A stretch of 48,660 nucleotides of DNA. It comes from Microvirga terrestris (lineage in GTDB: Bacteria; Pseudomonadota; Alphaproteobacteria; Rhizobiales; Beijerinckiaceae). How positions within the stretch are numbered: position 1 is the first letter of the stretch; each line of letters begins with the position of its first letter. This document shows positions 24,744 through 33,922 of this stretch, one piece after another. Location: assembly GCF_015694425.1 (NCBI RefSeq), contig NZ_JADQDN010000018.1, forward strand, positions 1-48,660, given 5' to 3'. The notes under the pieces were generated by a model, which had not been told where the DNA came from, searched no databases, and saw only the letters and a program-made list of their open reading frames with translations. A program made the translations under genes and the position numbers.

Positions 24744-27344
24744 ATGAGCGAAGGCCCGAACCCAATGCCTGGGCGCGGCACCCTGAACCAGCGGTTCGGC
24801 CGCCTTGTGACTCATGCGCGCTTGTCGCTCTGGTGGGAGGAGGCCTGGCCCCGGCTCTGGCTGCCGCTTGCCATTGTTCTCGCCTTTCTCACCCTGTCGT
24901 GGCTCGGCCTCTGGCTCGATCTGCCTGTCCTGTGGCGGACGATCGGGCTCAGCCTGTTCACGGCAGCCTTCGTCCTGTCGCTTTGGCCCCTCTTACGCCT
25001 GAGAATGCCGAACCGGACCCGGGCTCTCGACCGGCTCGACCGGGAGACCGGCCTCACCACCGGCCCGGCCAGGGCCCTCGACGATTCCCTGGCCCTGGGC
25101 TCCGCCGATCCCGGCACCCGGGCCCTGTGGGCGCTGCACCGCAGGCGTGCGGAGGAGGCCGTCGGCCGGATGCGCGTCGGCCTGCCGCGGCCGGACATGC
25201 CGCGCCGCGACCGCTATGCGGTGCGGGCCGCAGGCCTGCTCGCCCTGGTGACGAGCGCCTTCGTGGCCGGTCCCGAGATCGGCTCGCGCCTGGCTGCCGC
25301 CTTCGACTGGCGGGATCCGAAAATCGCAACCGCCTCCTTCCGCATCGACGGCTGGATCGACCCGCCCCTCTACACCCGCACCCCGCCTCTCATGATCGAC
25401 CTTGCCCGAGGGCAGAACTTGAAGGCGCCGGTCCATTCCACGGTAGTCGTCCGCATTGCCGGCGAAGGCAACGCAGAGGTCAAGCCGGGGAAGGGCCTCA
25501 CGCCCCTGCCCCCGAAAGCCGGCCAGCGCGCCGACATGCGCGAGGAGCGCTACACCCTCGAAGGCTCCAGCGAGCTCACGGTCAGCACGGGCTTTGCCCA
25601 CAGCGTGACCCTCACCATCGAGGCCATCCCTGACCGGATGCCCGAGGTCGCCTTCACCACCCCGCCCGAGGTGAATGCCCGCGGCACCTTCACCCTCTCC
25701 TACAAGGGCAAGGACGATTACGGCATCAACGCCCTGGAAGGCATTGTGGAGAAGGCCGACAACAGCCGAGGCCGCTCCCTCGTGCCGGCGCCGCAGCTGA
25801 CGCTGGCGCTCCCGAGCCACGAGGAGAACGCGCCGGACACCAAGTCACCGGTCGACCTCACCAACCATGCCTGGGCCGGCGCGCCGGTGACGATCCAGCT
25901 GAAGGCCAAGGACGAGGCAGGCCAGGAGGCCAAGAGCGAGAAGATCACCTTCACCCTGCCGCAGCGCCCTTTCACCAATCCGCTCGCCAAGGCCCTGGTG
26001 GAGCAGCGGCGCACCCTCCTGCTCGCGCCCGACGATCGGAAGCGCGTGCAAGTGGCCCTCGATGCCCTGCTGATCGCGCCTGATCAATACACCCCACAAT
26101 GGGGGGTGTTCATGGGGCTGCGCACGGGAGCGGAGCGCCTGCGGGTCGCCAGAACCGATCAGGATCTGCTCGATGTGGCTGACTGGCTCTGGACCATGGC
26201 GCTCCAGATCGAGGATGGCGGGCTGTCGGATGCGGAGCGTGAGCTGCGCGCCGCCCAGGACCGCCTGAAGGAGGCCATGGACCGGGGCGCCACGGACGAC
26301 GAGATCCGTCGCCTGACCGAGGAGCTGCGCCAGGCCATGGACAAGTTCCTGCGGGAATTCGCCCAGCGTATGCAGCAGAACCAGCAGCAATCGCAGAACC
26401 AGAACCAGCGCGCTCCGGATCGGATGATCTCGCAGGACGATCTCAACCGCATGCTGCGCCAGATGGAGGAGGCCATGCGCCGCGGCGACGTGGCCGAGGC
26501 CCAGCGCCTGCTCGAGCAGTTGCGCAACATCCTCGAGAACCTGCAGACCGCCCAGCCCAACAGCCGCATGACCGACCCTCTCGGCCGCGAGATGAACCAG
26601 GCCATGCAGGATATGGAGGACATGGCGCGCGAGCAGCAGAACCTGCGCGACGAAACCTTCCGCGACGGGCAGAACCGGCGCATGCAGCAGGGCGACCGCA
26701 ACAGCCAGCGCCAGCAGGGTCAACGCCAGGGCCAAAGGCAGCAGGGTCAGCGTCAACAGGGCCAGCAAGGGGAACAGGGCGAAGGCCAGGAGCAGGCCGA
26801 GGACGGCCAAGGTGCTCGGGACCAGGATCCCCTGGGCCTCAGGCAGCGGCAGCAGGCCCTGAGGGAGAGGCTCGAAGAGCTGCAGCGGCGCATGCAGGGC
26901 ATGGGCATGCAGGGCGAGCAGGGCCTCGGCGAGGCCGAGCAGGCCATGCGCGATGCCGAAGGCGCTCTCGGCCAGGGCCAGGACGGCCCGGCGGTCGATG
27001 CCCAGGGCCGGGCTCTGGAGAGCCTCCGGCGCGGCATGCAAGGCATGGCGCAACAGATGCAGCAGATGCAGCAGGGCGAGGGCAACGAGCAGGCGGGCGG
27101 TCAGGAAGATCCCTTGGGGCAGCCGCAGGGCAACCAGCAGGCGGGGCAGCGGGACACTGATCCGCTAGGCCGTCCGGTCAGGAACCCGGACTACCCCGAT
27201 GGCCGCGTTGAAGTGCCAGGCCCTAACGGATCTCCAGCCCAGCGCGCCCAGCGTATTCTGGAAGAACTGCGACGCAAGTTGGGCGATCCGAGCCGCGCGC
27301 AGGAAGAGCTTGAGTATTTCGACCGGCTGCTGCGCAGAAACTAA
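24744..27344 (+). CDS. DUF4175 / TIGR02302 family membrane protein
   Basis: Large inner-membrane protein of unknown function typical of Hyphomicrobiales and usually found directly after lysA. From ATG 24744 (GGGAGA 8 nt upstream) it has 866 aa: two membrane helices in the first 95 residues and another near 165-185, a periplasmic region with the family block FRIDGWIDPPLYTRTPP, then a long helical, Gln/Arg/Met-rich C-terminus (about 505-810) with QGQRQQGQ-type low complexity, ending in an EELRRKLGDP segment. The C-terminal part is probably coiled coil or disordered. The open frame starts at 24675 but adds no similarity. In this genome two RTX genes lie between it and lysA. Confidence 0.88.
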   Translation: MSEGPNPMPGRGTLNQRFGRLVTHARLSLWWEEAWPRLWLPLAIVLAFLTLSWLGLWLDLPVLWRTIGLSLFTAAFVLSLWPLLRLRMPNRTRALDRLDRETGLTTGPARALDDSLALGSADPGTRALWALHRRRAEEAVGRMRVGLPRPDMPRRDRYAVRAAGLLALVTSAFVAGPEIGSRLAAAFDWRDPKIATASFRIDGWIDPPLYTRTPPLMIDLARGQNLKAPVHSTVVVRIAGEGNAEVKPGKGLTPLPPKAGQRADMREERYTLEGSSELTVSTGFAHSVTLTIEAIPDRMPEVAFTTPPEVNARGTFTLSYKGKDDYGINALEGIVEKADNSRGRSLVPAPQLTLALPSHEENAPDTKSPVDLTNHAWAGAPVTIQLKAKDEAGQEAKSEKITFTLPQRPFTNPLAKALVEQRRTLLLAPDDRKRVQVALDALLIAPDQYTPQWGVFMGLRTGAERLRVARTDQDLLDVADWLWTMALQIEDGGLSDAERELRAAQDRLKEAMDRGATDDEIRRLTEELRQAMDKFLREFAQRMQQNQQQSQNQNQRAPDRMISQDDLNRMLRQMEEAMRRGDVAEAQRLLEQLRNILENLQTAQPNSRMTDPLGREMNQAMQDMEDMAREQQNLRDETFRDGQNRRMQQGDRNSQRQQGQRQGQRQQGQRQQGQQGEQGEGQEQAEDGQGARDQDPLGLRQRQQALRERLEELQRRMQGMGMQGEQGLGEAEQAMRDAEGALGQGQDGPAVDAQGRALESLRRGMQGMAQQMQQMQQGEGNEQAGGQEDPLGQPQGNQQAGQRDTDPLGRPVRNPDYPDGRVEVPGPNGSPAQRAQRILEELRRKLGDPSRAQEELEYFDRLLRRN

Positions 27345-27419
27345 TAGCGGGGTTAACGCACCCCTTGTCTCTTCGACGGGTTCGGGCCACGGTCGCCCAA
27401 ACCTTCTTATGGAATCACG

Positions 27420-27611
27420 ATGTCCGGTTTTGTCGATCTGCTTGTGCCGATAGCGGTTGTCGCTGTCGCTCTCGTTCTGCTTCTCGGTCTGTTCAACATG
27501 CTGCGCGGCGGCAATGCCAATCGGTCGCAGCATCTCATGCGCCTGCGCGTGCTGCTGCAGTTCATCGCCATCATCGTCATCATGGGCGTGATCTGGTGGA
27601 GAGCCGCCTGA
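27420..27611 (+). CDS. Twin transmembrane helix small protein (HIG1-like)
   Basis: A 63 aa protein with two membrane helices (about 5-25 and 43-60) joined by a basic loop containing MLRGGNANRSQHLMRLRVLLQ, the pattern of the bacterial HIG1-type domain. Mitochondrial HIG1 proteins bind cytochrome oxidase; the bacterial role is not established. In relatives it often precedes the PduO-type cobalamin adenosyltransferase; here a PagL-like gene lies between. It begins 75 bp after the DUF4175 gene. Confidence 0.85.
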   Translation: MSGFVDLLVPIAVVAVALVLLLGLFNMLRGGNANRSQHLMRLRVLLQFIAIIVIMGVIWWRAA

Positions 27612-27719
27612 GCACCGAAGGCTTCCCATACGCGAGGTTCTGCGATGCGCATCTCAGGATGTTCATAAGCGTGGACAACCGGCATCACCTGTCCGGATAA
27701 TGCTGCAGGCATCTCGGTA

Positions 27720-27749
27720 TTGACACGTTTTCGCCACGGTTTGTATTAA
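27720..27749 (+). promoter_or_regulatory. Sigma70-type promoter of the PagL-like gene
   Basis: Perfect TTGACA (27720-27725), an 18-bp spacer and TATTAA (27744-27749), about 50 bp before the start codon. TTAA-N7-TTAG (27746-27760) overlaps the -10 and is one base from the CtrA consensus, so cell-cycle control is conceivable but weakly supported. Confidence 0.6.
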
Positions 27750-27801
27750 GACATCGTTAGCCATAACGGCGTAGCCTGTTGGCCTTAATTTTTATTGAGT
27801 T

Positions 27802-28410
27802 ATGGACCTTTTAATGCGCACCAGCCCGGCCTTAGGCCTGAGTCTTCTGGTCCTGTTCATGGGATCGGCAGGCGCTTTGGGCTCCGATTTCAGACGACAG
27901 GCCGACACTTCCCAAACGTCATCTCAAGCGAGCATCCTGTCGGAATTCCGTTTCGGGTTGTCGGCTCAGGATCCCTGGGGACGAGAAGGACGCGACGGAT
28001 CGGCCAACCTGACCGGCGAAATTCTCTTCGACAAGCCTTTCACCGCATCGGACCTTTTCACCAGCTATTTCATTCCCCGGCCGCATCTCGGCGGCAGCCT
28101 GAACTTCGACGATCGCACCAGCTTCGCCTATGCCGGCCTGTCCTGGACGATCGACGTCACCCCGAGCATCTTCGTCGAAGGCAGCTTCGGCGGCGCCATC
28201 CATAACGGCAAGGATTCCTCGCATCCGCTCTCGGATCGTCAGGCGGTGGGCTGCTCGCCCCTGTTCCGCGAATCCGGCTCGGTTGGCGTGCGGCTCTCCG
28301 CCAACTGGAGCGTGCTGGCGACCATCGAGCACCTGTCCGATGGCGGCACCTGCTCGGACGAGAACAGAGGCTTGACGAATGTCGGCGCGCGGGTCGGGTA
28401 TTCGTTCTAG
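27802..28410 (+). CDS. PagL-like lipid A 3-O-deacylase / acyloxyacyl hydrolase
   Basis: Outer-membrane beta-barrel enzyme that would remove the 3-O-linked acyl chain from lipid A. The 202 aa protein has a signal peptide (core ALGLSLLVLFMGSAGALG), alternating amphipathic strands and the family's C-terminal block: IEHLSDGG with the catalytic His-x-Ser pair, an acidic residue shortly after, and the ending GLTNVGARVGYSF with the terminal phenylalanine of outer-membrane proteins. ATG 27814 (198 aa) would give a cleaner signal peptide start. A strong promoter lies directly upstream, so it has its own transcription unit. Enzymatic activity is inferred from the motifs only. Confidence 0.8.
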   Translation: MDLLMRTSPALGLSLLVLFMGSAGALGSDFRRQADTSQTSSQASILSEFRFGLSAQDPWGREGRDGSANLTGEILFDKPFTASDLFTSYFIPRPHLGGSLNFDDRTSFAYAGLSWTIDVTPSIFVEGSFGGAIHNGKDSSHPLSDRQAVGCSPLFRESGSVGVRLSANWSVLATIEHLSDGGTCSDENRGLTNVGARVGYSF

Positions 28411-28458
28411 AGCATCGGACCAAAAGTGGCTTGCACTCTTGGCATGGATCTGATGCTC
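28409..28458. repeat. Palindromic intergenic repeat (GAGCATCGGACC type)
   Basis: GAGCATCGGACCAAAAGTG and, after a short loop, a degenerate complement ending TGATGCTC. It starts inside the stop codon of the PagL-like gene. The same element occurs at 35801-35846. It may act as a transcript 3' end hairpin. Confidence 0.6.
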
Positions 28459-28495
28459 AATCTACAATGAGCGAATCCAACCTGTCAGGCCTTTC

Positions 28496-29071
28496 ATGGT
28501 CGTCCTGAACCGCATCTACACCCGCACCGGCGACACCGGTACCACGGCGCTCGCCGCCGGCGGACGCCGCCCGAAGCATGACCTTCGCATCGAAGCCTAT
28601 GGCACGGTGGACGAGACCAATGCCTGCATTGGCATGGTCCGCCTTCACACGACGGGCCATGAAATCGACCCGATGCTGGGCCGCATCCAGAATGACCTGT
28701 TCGATCTCGGCGCAGATCTCGCAACCGTCGAGACGGACAAGCCCCTCCCCTACGAGCCCCTGCGCATCAGCCAAGCCCAGGTGGACCGTCTCGAGCAGGA
28801 GATCGACCGCCTGAACGGCGAATTGTCGGTGCTTCGCTCCTTCGTCCTCCCGGGCGGCACGCCCGCGGCCGCAGCGCTCCATCTGGCCCGCACAATCTGC
28901 CGCCGCGCGGAGCGTCATGTGGTCGAACTCACGGAAAAGCCGGACGAGAAGGTCTCCCCGGAAGCGGTAAAATACCTGAACCGCCTGTCCGACTTCTTGT
29001 TCGTCGCATCCCGTTACGTGAATGATAAGGGTGCGCTCGACGTTCTCTGGGTGCCGGGACAGAATCGGTAG
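28496..29071 (+). CDS. PduO-type cob(I)alamin adenosyltransferase
   Basis: Transfers the adenosyl group of ATP to cob(I)alamin, forming coenzyme B12. The 191 aa protein has the N-terminal ATP loop YTRTGDTGTTAL, EAYGTVDETNACIG, the RRAERHVVEL helix with its catalytic arginine, and the YLNRLSDFLFVASR block, all in the order of the PduO family. The start codon is ATG 28496. The rhomboid gene follows 11 bp after the stop. The enzyme would supply methylmalonyl-CoA or ethylmalonyl-CoA mutases, none of which is in the window. Confidence 0.93.
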   Translation: MVVLNRIYTRTGDTGTTALAAGGRRPKHDLRIEAYGTVDETNACIGMVRLHTTGHEIDPMLGRIQNDLFDLGADLATVETDKPLPYEPLRISQAQVDRLEQEIDRLNGELSVLRSFVLPGGTPAAAALHLARTICRRAERHVVELTEKPDEKVSPEAVKYLNRLSDFLFVASRYVNDKGALDVLWVPGQNR

Positions 29072-29082
29072 AGAACAGCACC

Positions 29083-29832
29083 ATGTTCTTACCGCTTCAC
29101 GACGGCGTTCCTCTCCAGCACATGAAAACTCCGGTCGTGGCGCGATCCATCATTATCGCCTGCACGCTCTTTTATGCGGTTTACATTCTCGACCCGCGCG
29201 GCCCCGATGAGATGGTCGGAGGTTTCAGCCTCATCCCCTCTGTTTTGTTTGGCCTGGAATCCCTGCCTGAGGGATACCCCTATGTGCCGGTCTGGATGAC
29301 GCTCTTCACCAATATCTTCGTGCATGGATCCTGGTTTCACTTGATCGGCAACATGTTGTTCCTTTGGGTGTTCGGCGACAACGTAGAGGATGCCATGGGG
29401 CATCTGCGCTTCCTCCTGTTCTTCCTGCTCTGCGGCGCGATCGCCAGCCTCGCGCACGCCCTCACCTCCTTCTATGTGGGAGGAGCGGCCCCTATAGGCG
29501 ACGTCACATTGCTTCCTCCCAATCGCCCGCTCATTGGAGCATCCGGTGCCGTATCGGGTATCGTGGCGGCTTACCTTATCCTCTACCCCCGCGTGCGGAT
29601 CTGGGCGCTTTTCCTGAACGGTCTTCCCTTAAGGCTTCCCGCCTACTGGACCATCGGATTCTGGTTCGCCCTCCAGTTCATCTCCGCCTTCCTGGGCAGC
29701 GATGACAGCGTCGGCTGGTTTGCCCATCTTGGCGGCTTTCTCATCGGCGCTATTCTCACCCCCATCATGCGCCGTCGCTACGACCCCGTGCTCGCCCGCG
29801 TGCAGGCGCAGGAACTGCAAGCGCCGCGTTGA
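29083..29832 (+). CDS. Rhomboid family intramembrane serine protease
   Basis: Inner-membrane protease that cleaves within membrane helices. The 249 aa protein has about six membrane segments, the loop segment SWFHLIGNMLFLWVFGDNVED, the catalytic serine S154 in GASGAVSG and the histidine H215 in FAHLGGFLIG, so the dyad is complete. Its target is unknown. It starts 11 bp after the adenosyltransferase stop and lies about 100 bp upstream of etfB, a gene order recurring in related bacteria. Confidence 0.92.
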   Translation: MFLPLHDGVPLQHMKTPVVARSIIIACTLFYAVYILDPRGPDEMVGGFSLIPSVLFGLESLPEGYPYVPVWMTLFTNIFVHGSWFHLIGNMLFLWVFGDNVEDAMGHLRFLLFFLLCGAIASLAHALTSFYVGGAAPIGDVTLLPPNRPLIGASGAVSGIVAAYLILYPRVRIWALFLNGLPLRLPAYWTIGFWFALQFISAFLGSDDSVGWFAHLGGFLIGAILTPIMRRRYDPVLARVQAQELQAPR

Positions 29833-29934
29833 CAATCGGGTTTCGACCATTACGGTCCATCCGCCTTTTTCCTATATGTCCGGAGAGCCGTTTGTCGGCC
29901 ATATCCGGATCCGACCTTTGGTGAGGACAGTCGA

Positions 29935-30684
29935 ATGAAGCTTCTTGTCTGTGTGAAGCGGGTTGTGGACTACAACGTGAAGATCCGGGTGAAGCCGGAC
30001 GGATCGGGCGTGGAACTCGCCAACATCAAGATGTCCATGAACCCCTTCGATGAGATCGCCGTCGAGGAGGCCGTGCGCCTCAAGGAGCAGGGCAAGGCCA
30101 CCGAGATCGTCGCCGTGTCCATCGGCCCGCAGCAGGCTGGCGAAACGATCCGCACGGCGCTCGCCATGGGCGCCGACCGGGGCATCCTGGTCAAGACCGA
30201 TGCCACCGTGGAGCCGCTGGCCGTCGCCAAGATCCTGGCCAAGGTCGTGGAGCAGGAGAAGCCCGATCTCATCATCATGGGCAAGCAGGCCATCGATGAC
30301 GATGCCAACCAGACCGGCCAGATGCTCGCAGCGCTGCTGGGCTGGCCGCAGGGCACCTTCGCGTTCAAGGTCGCTGTGGGCGAGGGCTCCATCGACGTGA
30401 CCCGCGAGGTCGACGGCGGCCTGCAGACGGTGGGCCTCAAGCTGCCTGCCATCGTCACCACGGACCTGCGCCTCAACGAGCCGCGCTATGCGTCCCTGCC
30501 CAACATCATGAAGGCCAAGAAGAAACCCCTCGACGAGACCTCGCCCGAGACACTGGGCGTCGACGTGGCGCCGCGCCTGAAGGTCGTGAAGACCGCCGAG
30601 CCCGGCGGCCGCAAGGCCGGCGTGAAGGTCGGGTCGGTCGCCGAACTGGTCCAGAAGCTCAAAGTCGAAGCCGGCGTGCTCTGA
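29935..30684 (+). CDS. etfB: Electron transfer flavoprotein subunit beta
   Basis: Forms with EtfA the soluble FAD/AMP heterodimer that takes electrons from acyl-CoA and other dehydrogenases to ETF-quinone oxidoreductase. The 249 aa protein begins [20 protein letters not shown] and has the AMP-binding [17 protein letters not shown] and the signature [33 protein letters not shown] precedes the ATG. etfA begins 14 bp downstream and the acyl-CoA dehydrogenase-type partner gene follows, forming one operon. Confidence 0.97.
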   Translation: MKLLVCVKRVVDYNVKIRVKPDGSGVELANIKMSMNPFDEIAVEEAVRLKEQGKATEIVAVSIGPQQAGETIRTALAMGADRGILVKTDATVEPLAVAKILAKVVEQEKPDLIIMGKQAIDDDANQTGQMLAALLGWPQGTFAFKVAVGEGSIDVTREVDGGLQTVGLKLPAIVTTDLRLNEPRYASLPNIMKAKKKPLDETSPETLGVDVAPRLKVVKTAEPGGRKAGVKVGSVAELVQKLKVEAGVL

Positions 30685-30698
30685 GAGGATTAAGAACA

Positions 30699-31643
30699 AT
30701 GACCACCTTGCTGTTTGCCGAGCACGACAACGCTCACCTGAAGGATGCCACCCATAAGGCGCTCTCTGCCGCAAAGGCGCTCGGTGCACCCGTGCACGTG
30801 CTGGTGGCCGGCTCCAATGCCCGCGCGGCGGCCGAGGCTGCCGCCAAGCTCGAGGGGGTGGAGAAGGTGCTGCTGGCCGATGCGGCCCCTTACGAGCACC
30901 AACTCGCCGAGCCGACCGCGGCGCTCATCGTGTCGCTCGCGGGCTCCTACGATGCCCTGGTGGCGCCCGCCACCAGCAAGGGCAAGAACGTGATGCCCCG
31001 CGTGGCGGCGCTGCTCGACGTGATGCAGGTCTCCGATATCATCAAGGTGCTCTCGCCCGACACCTTCGAGCGGCCGATCTATGCCGGCAACGCCATCCAG
31101 ACCGTGCAGGCTACGGACGCCAAGAAGGTGATCACCGTGCGCACCGCGGCCTTCCCGGCGGCGGGTGAAGGCGGCTCTGCCCCAATCGAGGCTGTCGGCC
31201 CTGCCGACGATTCAGGCCTGTCGAGCTTCAAGGGCGAGGAGATCGCCCAGAACGACCGGCCCGAGCTGACATCGGCGAAGATCATCATTTCCGGCGGCCG
31301 CTCCCTCGGCTCGGCCGATGCCTTCAAGCAGTACATCGAGCCGATCGCCGACAAGCTCGGCGCCGCCATGGGTGCCTCGCGGGCTGCCGTCGATGCGGGC
31401 TATGCCCCGAACGACTGGCAGGTGGGCCAGACCGGCAAGGTGGTGGCACCCGATCTCTACATCGCGGTCGGGATTTCAGGCGCCATTCAGCACCTGGCCG
31501 GTATGAAGGATTCCAAGGTGATCGTGGCGATCAACAAGGACGAGGAGGCTCCGATCTTCCAGGTGGCCGATTACGGCCTTGTGGGCGACCTCTTCACCAT
31601 CCTCCCCGAACTGAAGGAGGAGTTGACCAAAGCCGGTCAATAA
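30699..31643 (+). CDS. etfA: Electron transfer flavoprotein subunit alpha
   Basis: FAD-carrying subunit of the electron transfer flavoprotein, 314 aa, full length. The C-terminal FAD domain is clear: SGGRSLGSADAF, the GASRAAVDAGYAPNDWQVGQTGKVVAPDLYIAVGISGAIQHLAGM block and VAINKDEEAPIF. The N-terminal domain includes LVAPATSKGKNVMPRVAALL. It follows etfB after 14 bp and precedes the 3-hydroxyacyl-CoA dehydrogenase gene by about 70 bp. Confidence 0.97.
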   Translation: MTTLLFAEHDNAHLKDATHKALSAAKALGAPVHVLVAGSNARAAAEAAAKLEGVEKVLLADAAPYEHQLAEPTAALIVSLAGSYDALVAPATSKGKNVMPRVAALLDVMQVSDIIKVLSPDTFERPIYAGNAIQTVQATDAKKVITVRTAAFPAAGEGGSAPIEAVGPADDSGLSSFKGEEIAQNDRPELTSAKIIISGGRSLGSADAFKQYIEPIADKLGAAMGASRAAVDAGYAPNDWQVGQTGKVVAPDLYIAVGISGAIQHLAGMKDSKVIVAINKDEEAPIFQVADYGLVGDLFTILPELKEELTKAGQ

Positions 31644-31716
31644 GGTCAGGAATAAGGACGGACCGGGCGGAACCTCCGCCCGGCCGCTTTGACGGTTGGA
31701 TGCAGGCAGCAGATCG

Positions 31717-32598
31717 ATGGGCATTGAGATCAAGACGGTTGGCGTGATCGGCGCGGGACAGATGGGAAGCGGCATCGCCCATGTCTGTTCGAATGCGGGG
31801 TTCAACGTCCGGCTCAACGATCTCTCCGAGGAACGGATCAATGCCGGCCTCGCCACGATCAACGGCAACATGGCCCGGCAGGTCTCCAAGGGAGCCATCA
31901 CCGAGGCAGACCGGCAGACCGCGCTCGAGCGCATCAAGCCCGCCCGCACCTATGACGATCTGGGCGCCTGCGACATCGTCATCGAGGCCGCGACCGAGAA
32001 CGAGGAGGTGAAGCGCAAGATCTTTACCAATCTCTGCCCTTCGCTCCGGCCCGACGCGATGGTTGCAACCAACACCTCGTCGATCTCCATCACGAGACTC
32101 GCGGCCGCCACGGACCGGCCCGAGAAGTTCATTGGCATCCACTTCATGAACCCGGTGCCGGTGATGCAGCTCGTGGAGCTGATCCGCGGCATTGCAACCG
32201 ACGACGCGACCTATGAGTCGTCCAAGGAGTTCATCCACAAGCTCGGCAAGACATCGACGGCTGCCGAGGACTTCCCGGCCTTCATCGTCAACCGCATCCT
32301 CCTGCCGATGATCAACGAGGCGATCTACACCCTCTATGAAGGCGTGGGGTCAGTTGAGGCCATCGACACGGCCATGCGGCTCGGCGCTAACCATCCCATG
32401 GGGCCGCTTCAACTCGCCGACTTCATCGGCCTCGACACCTGCCTGTCGATCATGCAGGTGCTCCACGAGGGCCTGGCCGATTCCAAATACCGTCCCTGCC
32501 CGCTTCTGGTGAAATACGTCGAAGCCGGCTGGCTCGGCCGCAAGACGAAGCGCGGCTTCTACGATTATCGCGGCGAGAAGCCGGTTCCGACCCGCTAA
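31717..32598 (+). CDS. 3-hydroxybutyryl-CoA dehydrogenase
   Basis: NAD(P)-dependent oxidation of 3-hydroxybutyryl-CoA to acetoacetyl-CoA (or the reverse) in fatty acid or polyhydroxybutyrate metabolism. From ATG 31717 it has 293 aa, the normal size. The Rossmann motif GAGQMGSGIAHV is at the N-terminus; ATNTSSISIT and GIHFMNPVPVM contain the catalytic histidine; the C-terminal domain has FIVNRILLPMINEA and GANHPMGPLQLADFIGLD. Placement after etfBA matches the conserved alphaproteobacterial unit. The frame opens 7 codons earlier (31696) without support. Confidence 0.95.
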   Translation: MGIEIKTVGVIGAGQMGSGIAHVCSNAGFNVRLNDLSEERINAGLATINGNMARQVSKGAITEADRQTALERIKPARTYDDLGACDIVIEAATENEEVKRKIFTNLCPSLRPDAMVATNTSSISITRLAAATDRPEKFIGIHFMNPVPVMQLVELIRGIATDDATYESSKEFIHKLGKTSTAAEDFPAFIVNRILLPMINEAIYTLYEGVGSVEAIDTAMRLGANHPMGPLQLADFIGLDTCLSIMQVLHEGLADSKYRPCPLLVKYVEAGWLGRKTKRGFYDYRGEKPVPTR

Positions 32599-32644
32599 CG
32601 AGGCTCAGGCCGCCGAGGCATGTCCGGGTTCTGTCGGCGCAAGG

Positions 32645-33163
32645 TCAGATCAGCCGCCGGAACGTGTCGGCAAAGTAATACACGCCAAAGCTCCATAGGC
32701 CTGCCCATAGTGCTGCCCCAAGGGCGTTCGCCACGACGAAATGGCTCCAGGGCATTCCAACGGATCCGGCGATCAGGCCGTTGAGCTGCCGCAGGACCAC
32801 GATAAACCGCGCCGTGAGCACCATGAGGAAGCCCCTGGTCTGCGCCATCGTTTCAAGGCGCGTCAGGCGCTCTGGGGTCAGCTTGAGGGAGGGGCCGTAG
32901 CGCTTCAGCAGGCGGCGGCCGCCGAATCGGCCGATAAGGTAGCCCGTACTGTCGCCAAGCATGGCGCCCGTCCAGGCGGCGAGGAATACGTGCTCGACCT
33001 CAAGATCTCCCCGCGTGGCCAGCAGGGCGGCCGCGACGAGCGCACTCTCGCCCGGCAACGGGACGCCGAAGGACTCGAAGTAGAGGATGATCAACAGGGC
33101 CCAGACTCCATAGGCCGCGATCGCCGGCTCGATCCAGGCCAGGCCATGTTGCAGCAGGTTCAT
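32645..33163 (-). CDS. DedA family membrane protein
   Basis: Inner-membrane protein of 172 aa with four or five hydrophobic segments. The N-terminal FESFGVPLPGESAL and the later GDSTGYLIGRFGGR and RFIVVLRQLNGLIAGSVGMPW blocks are the DedA (SNARE-associated/VTT domain) signature with its conserved arginines. DedA proteins flip undecaprenyl phosphate or phospholipids and support envelope homeostasis; the lipid used here is unknown. It converges with the etfBA unit and is divergent from the HNH gene. Confidence 0.9.
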   Translation of the reverse strand: MNLLQHGLAWIEPAIAAYGVWALLIILYFESFGVPLPGESALVAAALLATRGDLEVEHVFLAAWTGAMLGDSTGYLIGRFGGRRLLKRYGPSLKLTPERLTRLETMAQTRGFLMVLTARFIVVLRQLNGLIAGSVGMPWSHFVVANALGAALWAGLWSFGVYYFADTFRRLI

Positions 33164-33331
33164 CGGGGCACCGGAGCGAAGGTGTACCCGAAGATCATGG
33201 AGCCGATCATGCCAGCGCTTCCTGTGGGTGCGTCACAGACGTCTGAGCCTTTGATCTTCACAACAGCGTCACACCCCCTATAGTCTACTCATACGGGATA
33301 TGACTCTTCTCTTTCCCAAAGGGGAGGTGCG

Positions 33332-33901
33332 GTGACGATACACGTCCAACCTGTTGTGCGACCGGAGGCCTGCCCAGCCCTCGTTCTCAATGCCGACTAC
33401 CGGCCTTTGAGTTACTATCCCCTGTCCATCTGGTGCTGGCAGGATGCGATCAAGGCGGTCTTCCTCGACCGGGTCAACATCGTGTCGGAATACGACAAGG
33501 TCGTGCGAAGTCCGACCTTCGAGTTTCGCCTTCCCTCGGTCATCTCCTTAAAAAACTACGTCAAGCCGTCGCGGCACCCGGCCTTCACCCGCTTCAACGT
33601 CTTCCTGCGCGACCGCTTCAGCTGCCAGTATTGCGGCATTCGCGAGGACCTCACCTTCGATCATGTCATTCCCCGCTCTAAGGGCGGTCAGACCACCTGG
33701 GAAAACGTCGTCGCGGCCTGCGCGCCCTGCAACCTCAAGAAGGGAGACAAGCTGCCCCGTGAGGTGGAAATGTGGCCGCGCCAGAGCCCCTTCGCCCCCA
33801 CGATCCACGACCTCCATTCCAACGGCCGCCTGTTCCCGCCGAACTATCTCCACGACAGCTGGATGGACTATCTCTACTGGGATAGCGAACTGGAGCCTTA
33901 A
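33332..33901 (+). CDS. HNH endonuclease
   Basis: A 189 aa protein with a C-terminal HNH nuclease module: zinc cysteines in CQYCG and CAPCN frame DHVIPRSKGGQTTWENVVAAC, which carries the D-H, N and the following KKGDK. The N-terminal half (VLNADYRPLSYYPLSIWCWQDAIKAV) is the region typical of the widespread single-copy alphaproteobacterial HNH proteins, whose cellular role is not known; restriction activity need not be assumed. The start is a GTG at 33332 with GGGGAGG in front. It stands alone, ahead of the convergent dsbB. Confidence 0.88.
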   Translation: MTIHVQPVVRPEACPALVLNADYRPLSYYPLSIWCWQDAIKAVFLDRVNIVSEYDKVVRSPTFEFRLPSVISLKNYVKPSRHPAFTRFNVFLRDRFSCQYCGIREDLTFDHVIPRSKGGQTTWENVVAACAPCNLKKGDKLPREVEMWPRQSPFAPTIHDLHSNGRLFPPNYLHDSWMDYLYWDSELEP

Positions 33902-33922
33902 GGCCCTTACCTCTTCAGGCTG

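Noticed and set aside
26089..26111. ACACCCC / GGGGTGT hairpin inside the DUF4175 gene
   Set aside because: It lies within a well-conserved reading frame and lacks a T-run, so it is more likely a coding coincidence than a terminator.
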